A stretch of 64,000 bases of DNA from JACQQW01 sp964520655 (GTDB lineage: Bacteria > Omnitrophota > Gorgyraeia > Zapsychrales > Fredricksoniimonadaceae), in NCBI GenBank assembly GCA_964520655.1, contig CAZFNI010000002.1, positions 62,001 through 126,000 on the forward strand. Direction: 5' to 3'. This document shows positions 27,680 through 35,606 of this stretch, one piece after another. Under the pieces are notes generated by a model. The model was given only the letters and a program-made list of their open reading frames with translations. It was not told the DNA's origin and made no database searches. The position numbers and the translations under genes were made by a program. Position 1 is the first letter of the stretch, and each line of letters begins with the position of its first letter.

Positions 27680-28148
27680 TCTTATTCGTGTAGGTATGAT
27701 CTCTCTTGCGTTTATTGTAGAGGGCTTTTTGCATCTTTTTATGTTCAAGCACTTTTCGCTTTTTGTATCGCTGCAGCTCGCGGTCTGCTCGAATGGCCTG
27801 CCTCTCCTTGAAATCTTTATCACGTTTTTCACTTTTTGCTTCATCATTTCTTTCTTTTTCCGCCTGTTCTTTTTCTTTAGATTCATATTCCGCCACTTCC
27901 AACTTATGCTTTAGATCATTCTCCTGGTCTTCGTGAAACTTCTCCAAGAATACTTTTCTCTCTTCCAGTGTTGATTGATACCAATCCTTGTTGTAGGTCT
28001 TGTTGTATAAAAACCTCTCTTTGAAAGAAACCTGATCAAGTTTCGGACCATAATCAGCCGTTACGTCATATTTCTTTTCTTGAGCTTCAGCATTGACCTG
28101 AAGCATGGAAAAAACAAGCAAAAATGTGAGTATATATATGCGATACAT
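27675..28148 (-). CDS. Exported charged coiled-coil protein of unknown function
   Basis: A signal peptide (MYRIYILTFLLVFSMLQVNAEAQE) precedes about 135 residues extremely rich in Lys, Glu, Arg and Asp, predicted to form a long helix or coiled coil (FHEDQENDLKHKLEVAEYES and onward). No known domain is recognised. It starts 12 bases after the response-regulator gene and its stop overlaps the presumed HAD start, so it belongs to the same long transcript. Confidence 0.72.
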   Translation of the reverse strand: MYRIYILTFLLVFSMLQVNAEAQEKKYDVTADYGPKLDQVSFKERFLYNKTYNKDWYQSTLEERKVFLEKFHEDQENDLKHKLEVAEYESKEKEQAEKERNDEAKSEKRDKDFKERQAIRADRELQRYKKRKVLEHKKMQKALYNKRKRDHTYTNKN

Positions 28149-28160
28149 ATATTTAGTATA

Positions 28161-28847
28161 TCATTCTTTAAAACAATATCCAACGCCGCGGACTGTTTCT
28201 ATCAGATCCTGGGCGCCCCCCATTTTCTTGCGCAAACCCCGGATATGCACATCCACCGCCCTATCAACAATGAATTTACCCTCTTTCCATACACCATCCA
28301 AGATCTGTTCACGACTAAAAACCCGGCCCGGGAATCGCGACAAATATTCCAAAATATCAAATTCGATCTGAGTCAAAGCGATCGATTGATCATGATAATA
28401 AACTTTATGCTTAAGTAGATCAATGATAAGACCATGCCTCTCTCGTTTTTGCTCCAAACTGGTCTGCGAAGCCGCCATTCCTCGTCGAAGAAGAACTTTA
28501 ACCCTGGCAAGCAGTAGTTTTGGGCTAAAGGGTTTTAGCATATAATCATCCGCCCCCATCTGCAACCCAACCAACTGGTCAGATTCCTCAGATCTTGCCG
28601 TCAGCATCAGTACCGGTATATTCTTAGTTTTCTCATCCGCTCTCAAATATCGGCAAATATCCAGCCCGTCGACTCCCGGGAGCATAACATCCAGCACGAT
28701 CAGGTCCGGACAAAGCTTAAGGGCCTGCTCAAACGCCCCCTCACCCTGGTAGAGCGACGCTACCTCGTACCCCTCTTTCTTGAGGTTATACGCGATGAGA
28801 TCATTGATATCAACATCATCCTCTATCACAAGAATACGTTTGGCCAT
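28161..28847 (-). CDS. OmpR/PhoB-family response regulator
   Basis: A DNA-binding two-component regulator. The receiver domain has acidic residues EDD near the start (LVIEDDVDIND), phospho-acceptor Asp in LIVLDVMLPGVDGLD and Lys in DYMLKPFSPK. The winged-helix domain ends RAVDVHIRGLRKKMG...IETVRGVGYCF, the classic OmpR wing. The ATG at 28847 has AAGGGA six bases upstream and fits better than an upstream ATG at 28865. No histidine kinase is adjacent, so it is an orphan here. Confidence 0.93.
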   Translation of the reverse strand: MAKRILVIEDDVDINDLIAYNLKKEGYEVASLYQGEGAFEQALKLCPDLIVLDVMLPGVDGLDICRYLRADEKTKNIPVLMLTARSEESDQLVGLQMGADDYMLKPFSPKLLLARVKVLLRRGMAASQTSLEQKRERHGLIIDLLKHKVYYHDQSIALTQIEFDILEYLSRFPGRVFSREQILDGVWKEGKFIVDRAVDVHIRGLRKKMGGAQDLIETVRGVGYCFKE

Positions 28848-28848
28848 A

Positions 28849-29994
28849 TTATTCCCTTTGCGCATTTAGCAGCAATAACAACCTTTCCATGTCACCGCGC
28901 GTATTATAAATATGCGGAGAGATCCGAATGTTACCCTTCCACAAAGCTGCATGAACACCTTTATTTTTTAGATCTTCAAATATCCCCACGTTCCGCTCTC
29001 TATCTTTGTGCGCTATCACAATGATCGGAGAAACAATACCAACTCCTTTGGGACTTACAACATCCCACAAGGTAAGATCAACCCCCTGATGGAACAAAGA
29101 AATTAAAGCATCATTATGACGCTTGACTACCGCCAATCCAATCCCCATCAAATAATCGATCGAACTGCGCCAGGGAACAAAATTAAAAAAATTCGCCGTT
29201 CCAAAAACATCGTATTTCCTGGCACTATTATTCTGCCGCAGAGACAACTCCTCTTCACGATTGAGACTGCGCTCATCCATCAATGCGATCCAATAGCTTT
29301 GTTCATATTGCAGACTTTCTCGCAAATCCGGCCTTATCCAGCAGAATCCCGTCCCATATGGACCTAATAACCATTTGTATCCTGCACAAACAACCACATC
29401 AACAGGTAAGGAAGAAATATCAACCGGCCATACACCGAGGACCTGCGACATATTAACAACAAAGGTAATGCCTTTCTGCCGGCATAACGCACCAATGCCC
29501 CCGATATCCAGACACCAACCTGAAAAACTATGGATCATGGGTAGACAAATAACTTTGGTCCTTGGCGTTATCGCATCTTTTATCTCATCGACCGTCAACA
29601 CAGGACCTTCCGCCCTGATCTGACGGACATGGACCCCTTGATCCTTCCAATGAAGCCACGGCAAGATATCCGTAGGAAAATCATTTTGCATCAGGATGAC
29701 ATCATCACCAGGAGCCAATCTCAATCCATGGCTTATCAGATGCATGCCGTAGGTCGCGCTATTACCAAGAATAATATCTTCTTCATGCACATGGATCAGC
29801 GCAGCCAGCGAGCGCTTCAACAAAACCGGCGTTTCGATGAACTTAGGGATCGTCAACTGCTCCGGCGACATTTTTAAACGGACAACGTTGATCAGCGCGT
29901 CTTTGGACACCCTGGGCAACGGCCCTTCACTGGCCGCGTTCAGCCAGATCTGGCCTGGCGTCAATTCAAAATCACCGGTAAAGTCCTGTATCAT
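28849..29994 (-). CDS. Class V aminotransferase-like PLP enzyme
   Basis: A 381-residue fold-type I PLP protein related to cysteine desulfurases and isopenicillin-N epimerase-like proteins. The PLP lysine is in VVVCAGYKWLLGPYGTGF. The phosphate and ring contacts include ILGNSATYGMHLIS and PMIHSFSGWCLDIGGI. The position that normally holds the pyridine-binding Asp reads FVVNMSQVLG, with Asn. There is no active-site cysteine loop typical of desulfurases. The substrate is unknown. It overlaps the Nudix gene by four bases. Confidence 0.8.
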   Translation of the reverse strand: MIQDFTGDFELTPGQIWLNAASEGPLPRVSKDALINVVRLKMSPEQLTIPKFIETPVLLKRSLAALIHVHEEDIILGNSATYGMHLISHGLRLAPGDDVILMQNDFPTDILPWLHWKDQGVHVRQIRAEGPVLTVDEIKDAITPRTKVICLPMIHSFSGWCLDIGGIGALCRQKGITFVVNMSQVLGVWPVDISSLPVDVVVCAGYKWLLGPYGTGFCWIRPDLRESLQYEQSYWIALMDERSLNREEELSLRQNNSARKYDVFGTANFFNFVPWRSSIDYLMGIGLAVVKRHNDALISLFHQGVDLTLWDVVSPKGVGIVSPIIVIAHKDRERNVGIFEDLKNKGVHAALWKGNIRISPHIYNTRGDMERLLLLLNAQRE

Positions 29995-30437
29995 TTACGT
30001 AATAATGGCCGGATCGATCTAAAAAATAATTTATCCTTGGGATGCGTCAACAAACCTTCCACATCATCCGCATACACCCATCTTGCCTCGGGATGATTAG
30101 GATCGATCGGCTTTAGTTTGACCTCATCCGTTGAAAAAAGGAACATATGGATAACCTTGAGCTCGCTTCTATCTTCTTTGATACCGTCAACACCGATCTT
30201 ATAACGTTTGTAATTACCCAATTCTTTAAGAAATATTAACCTTAATATCCCGGATTCCTCCTCGATCTCACGTATGGCTGCCGCTAGTATCTCTTCGCCC
30301 GGTTCAACATGTCCTTTTGGTAAAGACCAGGAGTTCCCCCGTTGGTTCACAACCAGAATGCGTCCCTTTTTATTGACCACAACACCACCGGCTGTGACCG
30401 TTTCAAATGTTTTCTTTTGGATCCGTTCCTTGTCCAT
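29991..30437 (-). CDS. Nudix hydrolase
   Basis: A 148-residue pyrophosphohydrolase with a complete Nudix box, GHVEPGEEILAAAIREIEEE followed by SG. The strand before it (GGVVVNKKGRILVVNQRGNSWSLPK) resembles diadenosine polyphosphate or mutator-type hydrolases, but the substrate cannot be fixed. The ATG at 30437 is preferred over a TTG at 30458. It overlaps queH by 35 bases. Confidence 0.86.
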   Translation of the reverse strand: MDKERIQKKTFETVTAGGVVVNKKGRILVVNQRGNSWSLPKGHVEPGEEILAAAIREIEEESGILRLIFLKELGNYKRYKIGVDGIKEDRSELKVIHMFLFSTDEVKLKPIDPNHPEARWVYADDVEGLLTHPKDKLFFRSIRPLLRK

Positions 30438-31068
30438 AATATTTTGTCCCGATCTCAATGCGCGGCAACCCGTGGGTCACCCGATATAAATTCTTATCCC
30501 TTAATGAATATACGCATCCGCAATATTCCTGTTGATAAAAATTCTCTCTTTTGGCGATATCATACATCCTGTCCGCGCCGCCTTTTTTGCGCCAATTATA
30601 CGTCCAGTATACCATACCCTCATAGCGCGACGCCGCCTTGACGCCGCTGGCATTGATCTGCTTCATATCCTTCCACCGGGACAGCCCCAGCGACGATGTA
30701 AAGACCTTATAGCCGTGCTCATAGGCATACAATGCCGCCCTCTCAAAGCGCATATCAAAACAAACGCTGCAGCGTATCCCCTTTTCAGGTTCAAATTCCA
30801 TCCCCTTGACACGATCAAACCAGTTGCCTGTATCATAATCCGCGTCAATAAAAGGGATATTCATCTGTTTGGCAAAACGGATATTCTCATTTTTGCGGAT
30901 CTCATATTCGCGCTGCGGATGGATATTAGGGTTATAGAAGAATATCTCAAAAGAGATCTTCGACGCCACCATCGCTTCCATCAGTTCTCCAGAACATGGT
31001 GCGCAGCAGGAATGCAGCAGAACCTTTGTGCCGTTGTCCGGCGGGATTAATTGTTCACGGTTATCCAT
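30403..31068 (-). CDS. queH: Epoxyqueuosine reductase QueH
   Basis: Catalyses the last step of tRNA queuosine synthesis, reducing epoxyqueuosine to queuosine; it is the non-cobalamin alternative to QueG. Conserved cysteines are in LLHSCCAPCSGEL near the N-terminus, GIRCSVCFDMR near the middle and EYCGCVYS near the end, as in the former DUF208 family. The GTG at 31098 would put the start inside the cspA terminator, so I use the ATG at 31068; it has no good ribosome binding site. Confidence 0.93.
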   Translation of the reverse strand: MDNREQLIPPDNGTKVLLHSCCAPCSGELMEAMVASKISFEIFFYNPNIHPQREYEIRKNENIRFAKQMNIPFIDADYDTGNWFDRVKGMEFEPEKGIRCSVCFDMRFERAALYAYEHGYKVFTSSLGLSRWKDMKQINASGVKAASRYEGMVYWTYNWRKKGGADRMYDIAKRENFYQQEYCGCVYSLRDKNLYRVTHGLPRIEIGTKYYGQGTDPKENI

Positions 31069-31074
31069 AATAAG

Positions 31075-31108
31075 AAAAAACCCTTGTCCTGTTCTCACAA
31101 GGCAAGGG
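31075..31108 (-). terminator. Rho-independent terminator after cspA
   Basis: CCCTTG pairs with CAAGGG and CCT with AGG around a short loop, followed on the minus strand by a run of six T. A T-run also flanks the other side, so it could stop transcription in both directions. It separates cspA from queH. Confidence 0.8.
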
Positions 31109-31134
31109 TTTTTATTAAGCCAACCTGCTAAAGA

Positions 31135-31335
31135 TTAAACTTTAACAACATTTACAGCTTGTTCCCCTTTAGGGCCTTGCTGTATATCAAACTCGACACT
31201 TTGACCTTCTTCCAAAGTCCTGTATCCTTCAGTCTTAATAGCGGTGTGGTGCACAAAAACATCTTTGCCATTTTCCGGGGTAATAAAGCCATAACCTTTT
31301 TGATTATTAAACCACTTTACTTTACCTTTTGCCAT
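31135..31335 (-). CDS. cspA: CspA-family cold shock protein
   Basis: A 66-residue single-strand nucleic-acid-binding OB fold. RNP1 (KGYGFITP) and RNP2 (DVFVHHTAI) are intact. The frame remains open upstream to 31404, but a consensus AGGAGG eight bases before the ATG at 31335 and the family N-terminus MAKGKVKWFNNQKGYGF fix the start. The upstream region would then act as an untranslated leader, often regulatory in cold-shock messages. It is followed by a strong terminator. Confidence 0.95.
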   Translation of the reverse strand: MAKGKVKWFNNQKGYGFITPENGKDVFVHHTAIKTEGYRTLEEGQSVEFDIQQGPKGEQAVNVVKV

Positions 31336-31422
31336 TACTTCGACCTCCTTGATCTTTGTTTCTTTGCCTTTAAAGAACTTCTGGAAAATATTCATCATGC
31401 TCATATCTTGCGAACCTGTGAA

Positions 31423-31905
31423 TTATTGGCCGACAGCTTGCGCTTCAGCGCTTGGGTTAACAACTTCTGCCGCTTTATTGAGATGGGCAGATAAAGCCTT
31501 CCACGTTTTACGACCGACTTTGCCATCTGCTTTCAAACCATTTTGAGCCTGGAAAGATTCAATGGCTTTCTTTGTCTTAGGTCCGATCTCACCATCGATC
31601 TTGCCCGCATAGAATCCCGCGTTCTTTAACGCTTGCTGGATCTGTTTGCCCGTCGGCTTTTCAACCCCAGCAACAGCTGCGGCCGCATCCTCTACAGGAG
31701 CAACAGCCTCATTGGCCAAGGCCTCAGCATTGTCCACAACTACCGCGACATTATTGGCGTTTGTTGGATCAGAAACGGAAACAACATTCTCACTGAGAAC
31801 TCCATTTAGACCATCCATGCTCGAAGTCTCTTCCTTTTTCTTGCCGCAGCCGGATACAGACGCGACTAAAAACACAACCGCTAGCCCTAAAACAAAATTT
31901 TTCAT
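31423..31905 (-). CDS. Lipoprotein with C-terminal peptidoglycan-binding domain
   Basis: A type II signal peptide with lipobox VSGC (cysteine at residue 20) is followed by a charged and then Ala/Val-rich low-complexity linker (about residues 35-80). A PG_binding_1 domain follows (KQIQQALKNAGFYAGKIDGEIGPKT...AIESFQAQNGLKADGKVGRKT). It probably anchors to the cell wall from the membrane. No catalytic domain is present. It is transcribed from the promoter at 31965-31992. Confidence 0.88.
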   Translation of the reverse strand: MKNFVLGLAVVFLVASVSGCGKKKEETSSMDGLNGVLSENVVSVSDPTNANNVAVVVDNAEALANEAVAPVEDAAAAVAGVEKPTGKQIQQALKNAGFYAGKIDGEIGPKTKKAIESFQAQNGLKADGKVGRKTWKALSAHLNKAAEVVNPSAEAQAVGQ

Positions 31906-31964
31906 ACCAACGACCTCATCATTAAAAATGTGTTAAACAACAAATATTTATTCCACCTACACAT

Positions 31965-31992
31965 ATATTATCGCGGTTTGCAGGCTTGTCAA
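31965..31992 (-). promoter_or_regulatory. Sigma-70-type promoter for the peptidoglycan-binding lipoprotein
   Basis: A perfect TTGACA (31987-31992), a 16-base spacer and TAATAT (31965-31970) on the minus strand. The lipoprotein ATG is 60 bases downstream. Confidence 0.75.
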
Positions 31993-32006
31993 ATTTTCTT
32001 CATAAA

Positions 32007-33218
32007 TTATTCCACATAATCCAGGTCTTTAGAATACGTCTCCTCCAGTCCGGACAGCGCCCAAAATGCCAAAAGCACACACACGCCTCCAACGATCATG
32101 CCGGCGGGTACAGTACCGTATAAACCTTTAAAAGACTGGAAACCAATGGTCAAAAGTACTACTGAACCCCTGACGACATTGGGAACCGTTGTTGTAACCG
32201 TAGACCTGACGTTCGTCCCAAATTGTTCTGCAGCGATCGTCACGAACAATGCCCAATAGCCCGATGCTACACCCAATAAAAAACAAAGCCCGTACATAAG
32301 CCCCAGCGATGCTTCCTTTGAGAACAAATACGCCGCCATCAAGCATGCATTCAATGCCATGAATACGGCCACGACCCTGATCCTGCTTTGGATCATCTGC
32401 GACCAGATACCGCTGATAAGCCCACCGCACGATAAACCGATATAGGTGAACATGACCGCCTTGCCGGCATCAGGCAATATTTTCATCCCCAACGCCTTAC
32501 CGAACTCCGGCGAGAACGTCACCAAAACGCCGACCACAAACCACAATGGGATGCCGATGATCACGCAGCGCAAATATTTAAAGAAATTGCGCCACTGACA
32601 AAAGATCAACCTTAGATCTCCCCGCTTTGAAGTCCCCTTTAATGCTTTTTGGAATAAGCCCGATTCTAGCGCCTGGATGCGCAATAATAACAGAACGATC
32701 CCCATTCCACCGCCGATAAAATAAGCTGTTCGCCAGTCGAAAAGATCGGCAATGAACGCTGCCGCTACCGCCCCGAGAATACCAACAACAGAGACAATGG
32801 TCGTCCCATATCCCCTTGTTTTGATCGGCATTGTTTCACTGACCAAAGTGATCCCCGCTCCTAATTCGCCCGCCAAACCAATACCCGCAATGAAACGCAG
32901 CAGCGCATACATGGGAATATCATGAACAAAACCATTAGCGATATTCGCTAGAGAATAAAGGAAGATTGACCCCAACAAAACGGACAATCGACCCTTTTTA
33001 TCCCCCAGGATGCCCCATAAAAAACCACCCAACAACATCCCAGCCATCTGCATATTCAGCAGCAGGATGCCATTGCTTAACAGATCCGCGTCAATCACAC
33101 CAAGGGACTTTAAACTTTTGACCCGGACAATACTAAACAAGATCAGATCATAAATATCAACAAAGTATCCGAGGGAAGCCAAAAGAACAGCAGGAATTAT
33201 TTTATTGTTTTTTGTCAT
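32007..33218 (-). CDS. Major facilitator superfamily transporter
   Basis: An inner-membrane secondary transporter of 403 residues with about 12 helices. The loop 2-3 signature is present as GGFLWGILGDKKGRLSVLLGS, and ARVKSLKSLG-type and GLAGELGAGITLVSE segments resemble the sugar/acid:proton symporter subgroup. The substrate is unknown. It lies between a terminator (upstream) and the lipoprotein promoter (downstream), so it is probably transcribed alone. Confidence 0.88.
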   Translation of the reverse strand: MTKNNKIIPAVLLASLGYFVDIYDLILFSIVRVKSLKSLGVIDADLLSNGILLLNMQMAGMLLGGFLWGILGDKKGRLSVLLGSIFLYSLANIANGFVHDIPMYALLRFIAGIGLAGELGAGITLVSETMPIKTRGYGTTIVSVVGILGAVAAAFIADLFDWRTAYFIGGGMGIVLLLLRIQALESGLFQKALKGTSKRGDLRLIFCQWRNFFKYLRCVIIGIPLWFVVGVLVTFSPEFGKALGMKILPDAGKAVMFTYIGLSCGGLISGIWSQMIQSRIRVVAVFMALNACLMAAYLFSKEASLGLMYGLCFLLGVASGYWALFVTIAAEQFGTNVRSTVTTTVPNVVRGSVVLLTIGFQSFKGLYGTVPAGMIVGGVCVLLAFWALSGLEETYSKDLDYVE

Positions 33219-33222
33219 ATGG

Positions 33223-33267
33223 CAAAAAAAAGCAGACTAGCTTTTAATGTAACAAAGTCAGTCTGCT
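33223..33267 (-). terminator. Rho-independent terminator after the DUF2934 gene
   Basis: Arms AGCAGACT and AGTCTGCT (33231-33238 and 33260-33267) bracket a partly paired stem, and the minus strand continues into eight T. It lies just before the MFS transporter start and ends the small DUF2934 transcript. Confidence 0.75.
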
Positions 33268-33299
33268 CTGTTGTGAATTAGGGACAAACTCAATTATTA

Positions 33300-33527
33300 C
33301 TATTTTCCTAAAATGATCTTTTCAGCTTCCAGCCAGTCCTGTTCCGGATTACCCCAATGGCCGCCGCGTTGGATAAAAAGCTCATATGCTTTAAGGCGGA
33401 TCGCATCCTGCAGATCTACTGCAGAGGCTGCAATCTCCTGCTCCTGCGTTTCGATCGCTTTCTTGACCACTTTTCTTGTGTAAGTTCTTTTTTTAGGGGT
33501 AGTTACAGTTGTTTTACTTAATCTCAT
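33300..33527 (-). CDS. DUF2934 domain protein
   Basis: A 75-residue protein with a basic, Thr-rich N-terminus (TPKKRTYTRKVVKKA) and the DUF2934 motif AYELFIQRGGHWGNPEQDWL near the C-terminus. The function of the domain is unknown. A consensus AGGAGG precedes its ATG. It has its own promoter (33552-33580) and terminator (33223-33267), so it is an independent, probably well-expressed small gene. Confidence 0.88.
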   Translation of the reverse strand: MRLSKTTVTTPKKRTYTRKVVKKAIETQEQEIAASAVDLQDAIRLKAYELFIQRGGHWGNPEQDWLEAEKIILGK

Positions 33528-33551
33528 AGACCCTCCTTGAAGGATAAAAAG

Positions 33552-33580
33552 ATTATCCTACTATTGATGTAGAGAGTCAA
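33552..33580 (-). promoter_or_regulatory. Sigma-70-type promoter for the DUF2934 gene
   Basis: TTGACT (33575-33580), 17 bases, GATAAT (33552-33557) on the minus strand, 24 bases upstream of the ATG. Each hexamer has five of six consensus bases at optimal spacing. Confidence 0.75.
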
Positions 33581-33584
33581 GCAT

Positions 33585-34787
33585 TTAAAGATGGTTCTTG
33601 ATCGATGTTGTATCTAAGAGATACCGAGCAAAGGGAAATGCGCAAGTAAACGCTGGAGATACCGCATTTAACACATGAACACTTTTGCCGTCACCCTCGA
33701 CGACAAAATCCTGGACCAACGACAGTTTTTCCTTATCTAAAAGCTGCGCTCGGATGCCCGGAGCGGTCCAAGTTGTAAATCCTTGAGGATCAATGGATTG
33801 CACCATGGCAACAGCTAAAGAAACAAAATATTCGCGGTCATATTTACGCATTTCTTCATGTGCGAGACCCCGAAAATTAAAAGCATTGGTCGCATACAGC
33901 TTGGATTCATAAAACATAACCTGCGCCATTTCTTTCAGACTAAAACGCTCCAGCCCCTGATAATTCTCGCGCCAAAAAGCAGGAATAGCTGTCGGGCCGA
34001 TCTTGATATCGCCTGTTACCGTTTTCGTATAATGGACACCCAAGAATGGATTCTTTAAATTAGGAACCGGGTAGATGTTGATCTTCACATCCGTTTTATT
34101 CTTCGTGTACTTTAAGTACAACCCCTTAAATGGGATCATGGTGTACTTTCGACCGAAATCAAAATCCTGGGCGATCTTATCCGCGTACAAACCGCCGGCA
34201 TTGATGATGATCCCGCCTTCGAATTCGCCTTGGGTGGTTTTGATCACCTGGGATTGCCGACCCAAATACTTCGTTCCATAAAAGAACTCTACCCCAGCCG
34301 CTTCCAGATCTTTCTTCAGCGATAAACACACCTCTTTGGGGTCGACACTGGCCGTATCAGGAGAATACAAAGCCCGCTTGAATGTTTTGACATTAGGCTC
34401 TATTTCTCTAGCCTTGGCTTCATCGATCAAAGACACATTGGAGCCGTTGCGCAGCCCCCGCTTTAATAACTCGTCTAACTGACCAAGTTCATATTCATTT
34501 TGGGCCACGACCAATTTGCCGCATTCATTAATGGCCAAGCCTTTGGATTTCACATACGCTTTCATCGCCCGGCTGCCATCGACCGTGAATTTCGCTTTCA
34601 AGCTGTCCGCCGTGTAATAGAACCCTGCATGCAAAACACCGCTGTTGCGTCCGGAAGCATGCTGCGCTTGGCCGGATTCTTTATCAATGATCAGAACACT
34701 TTTGGATCTATTGCGCTCCTTGATGGCATGGGCTATCGTTAAGCCCATGATGCCGGAACCAATGATGATAAAATCGTATTTCTTCAT
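33585..34787 (-). CDS. lhgO: L-2-hydroxyglutarate oxidase-like FAD oxidoreductase
   Basis: A DAO-family flavoprotein (400 aa) expected to oxidise L-2-hydroxyglutarate to 2-oxoglutarate and pass electrons to the membrane quinone pool. The FAD Rossmann motif is FIIIGSGIMGLTIAHAI; ASGRNSGVLHAGFYY is the LhgO/L2HGDH substrate-loop signature. The ending YLLDTTSIKNHL is short, so no extra domain is present. It overlaps the CDGSH gene by four bases. Confidence 0.88.
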   Translation of the reverse strand: MKKYDFIIIGSGIMGLTIAHAIKERNRSKSVLIIDKESGQAQHASGRNSGVLHAGFYYTADSLKAKFTVDGSRAMKAYVKSKGLAINECGKLVVAQNEYELGQLDELLKRGLRNGSNVSLIDEAKAREIEPNVKTFKRALYSPDTASVDPKEVCLSLKKDLEAAGVEFFYGTKYLGRQSQVIKTTQGEFEGGIIINAGGLYADKIAQDFDFGRKYTMIPFKGLYLKYTKNKTDVKINIYPVPNLKNPFLGVHYTKTVTGDIKIGPTAIPAFWRENYQGLERFSLKEMAQVMFYESKLYATNAFNFRGLAHEEMRKYDREYFVSLAVAMVQSIDPQGFTTWTAPGIRAQLLDKEKLSLVQDFVVEGDGKSVHVLNAVSPAFTCAFPFARYLLDTTSIKNHL

Positions 34788-35005
34788 GATACTTTCGAAT
34801 GCGTCCCGTCGCAGTAAGATTTCTTGGAACTGAGTTTACATGTGCACCAAGCCACTTTTTGTTCGTTCTCGATCTCAACAAAAACCGGCGATTTGCCTGT
34901 AGGCCCATGACTGCCGTCGCAAAAAGGCTGTTTCTTGGATTCACCGCAGGAACACCAGGCATACTTCCCAGGTTTCATCACTTGCACAATTGGAGAAAAC
35001 CCCAT
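34784..35005 (-). CDS. Tandem CDGSH-type iron-sulfur protein
   Basis: A 73-residue protein with two complete [2Fe-2S] motifs: CSCGESKKQPFCDGSH and CTCKLSSKKSYCDGTH, each C-x-C-x9-C-D-G-[ST]-H with the single His ligand of mitoNEET-type clusters. Tandem-domain forms are known as the MiNT/type 3 class. Translational coupling to lhgO (four-base overlap) suggests an electron-transfer or redox-sensing partnership. AGGAGG precedes the ATG. Confidence 0.92.
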   Translation of the reverse strand: MGFSPIVQVMKPGKYAWCSCGESKKQPFCDGSHGPTGKSPVFVEIENEQKVAWCTCKLSSKKSYCDGTHSKVS

Positions 35006-35015
35006 AACAACCTCC

Positions 35016-35606
35016 TTATTTTTTGATCAAGAATATCGCGCTGTACGCGAATAAATTGCGTTTAATGTAGATCTCGCCTTTGATACCCAGCGCGCGTTCG
35101 CGTTCAATAGTGATGCCGCGCTCATTGCAAAAATAACGAAAATCTTTGATCGACAAGAAACGAATATTAGGCGTGTTATACCATTTATACGGCAGACCGA
35201 CCGTCACCGGAACCTGACCGAACAGCAGGATTTGAAGCCGGGCGGAAAGATTGCAGAAATTAGGGATGCCGACAATAACACGCTTGCCTACCCGCAATGC
35301 CTCGGCGATCACCTTCTCAGGGCTTAAGATCTCCTGCAAGGACTCGTTGAGGATCACATAATCAAAACGCTTATCGGAATAATCCTCTAACCCGGAATCA
35401 ATATCCCCGTGGGAGACCGTGACTCCGCGCTCAACGCATTTATAGATCTCTTTCTCATCGATCTCAATGCCCGTAGCGCGGCAATTCTTGTTCTTGATCA
35501 GCAGATCAAGCAATGTCCCATCGCCGCAGCCTAAGTCCAGCACGTGGCTGTTAGGCTCGATCATATCAATAATATATTTATGGTCTAAACGGATATCAGC
35601 GCTCAT
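35016..35606 (-). CDS. metW: Methionine biosynthesis protein MetW
   Basis: A SAM-methyltransferase-fold protein (196 aa) that accompanies MetX in many bacteria and is thought to support homoserine acylation. The motif I region VLDLGCGDGTLLDLL and the segment FDYVILNESLQEI are typical of MetW. Its ATG overlaps the metX stop as ATGA. Confidence 0.94.
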   Translation of the reverse strand: MSADIRLDHKYIIDMIEPNSHVLDLGCGDGTLLDLLIKNKNCRATGIEIDEKEIYKCVERGVTVSHGDIDSGLEDYSDKRFDYVILNESLQEILSPEKVIAEALRVGKRVIVGIPNFCNLSARLQILLFGQVPVTVGLPYKWYNTPNIRFLSIKDFRYFCNERGITIERERALGIKGEIYIKRNLFAYSAIFLIKK

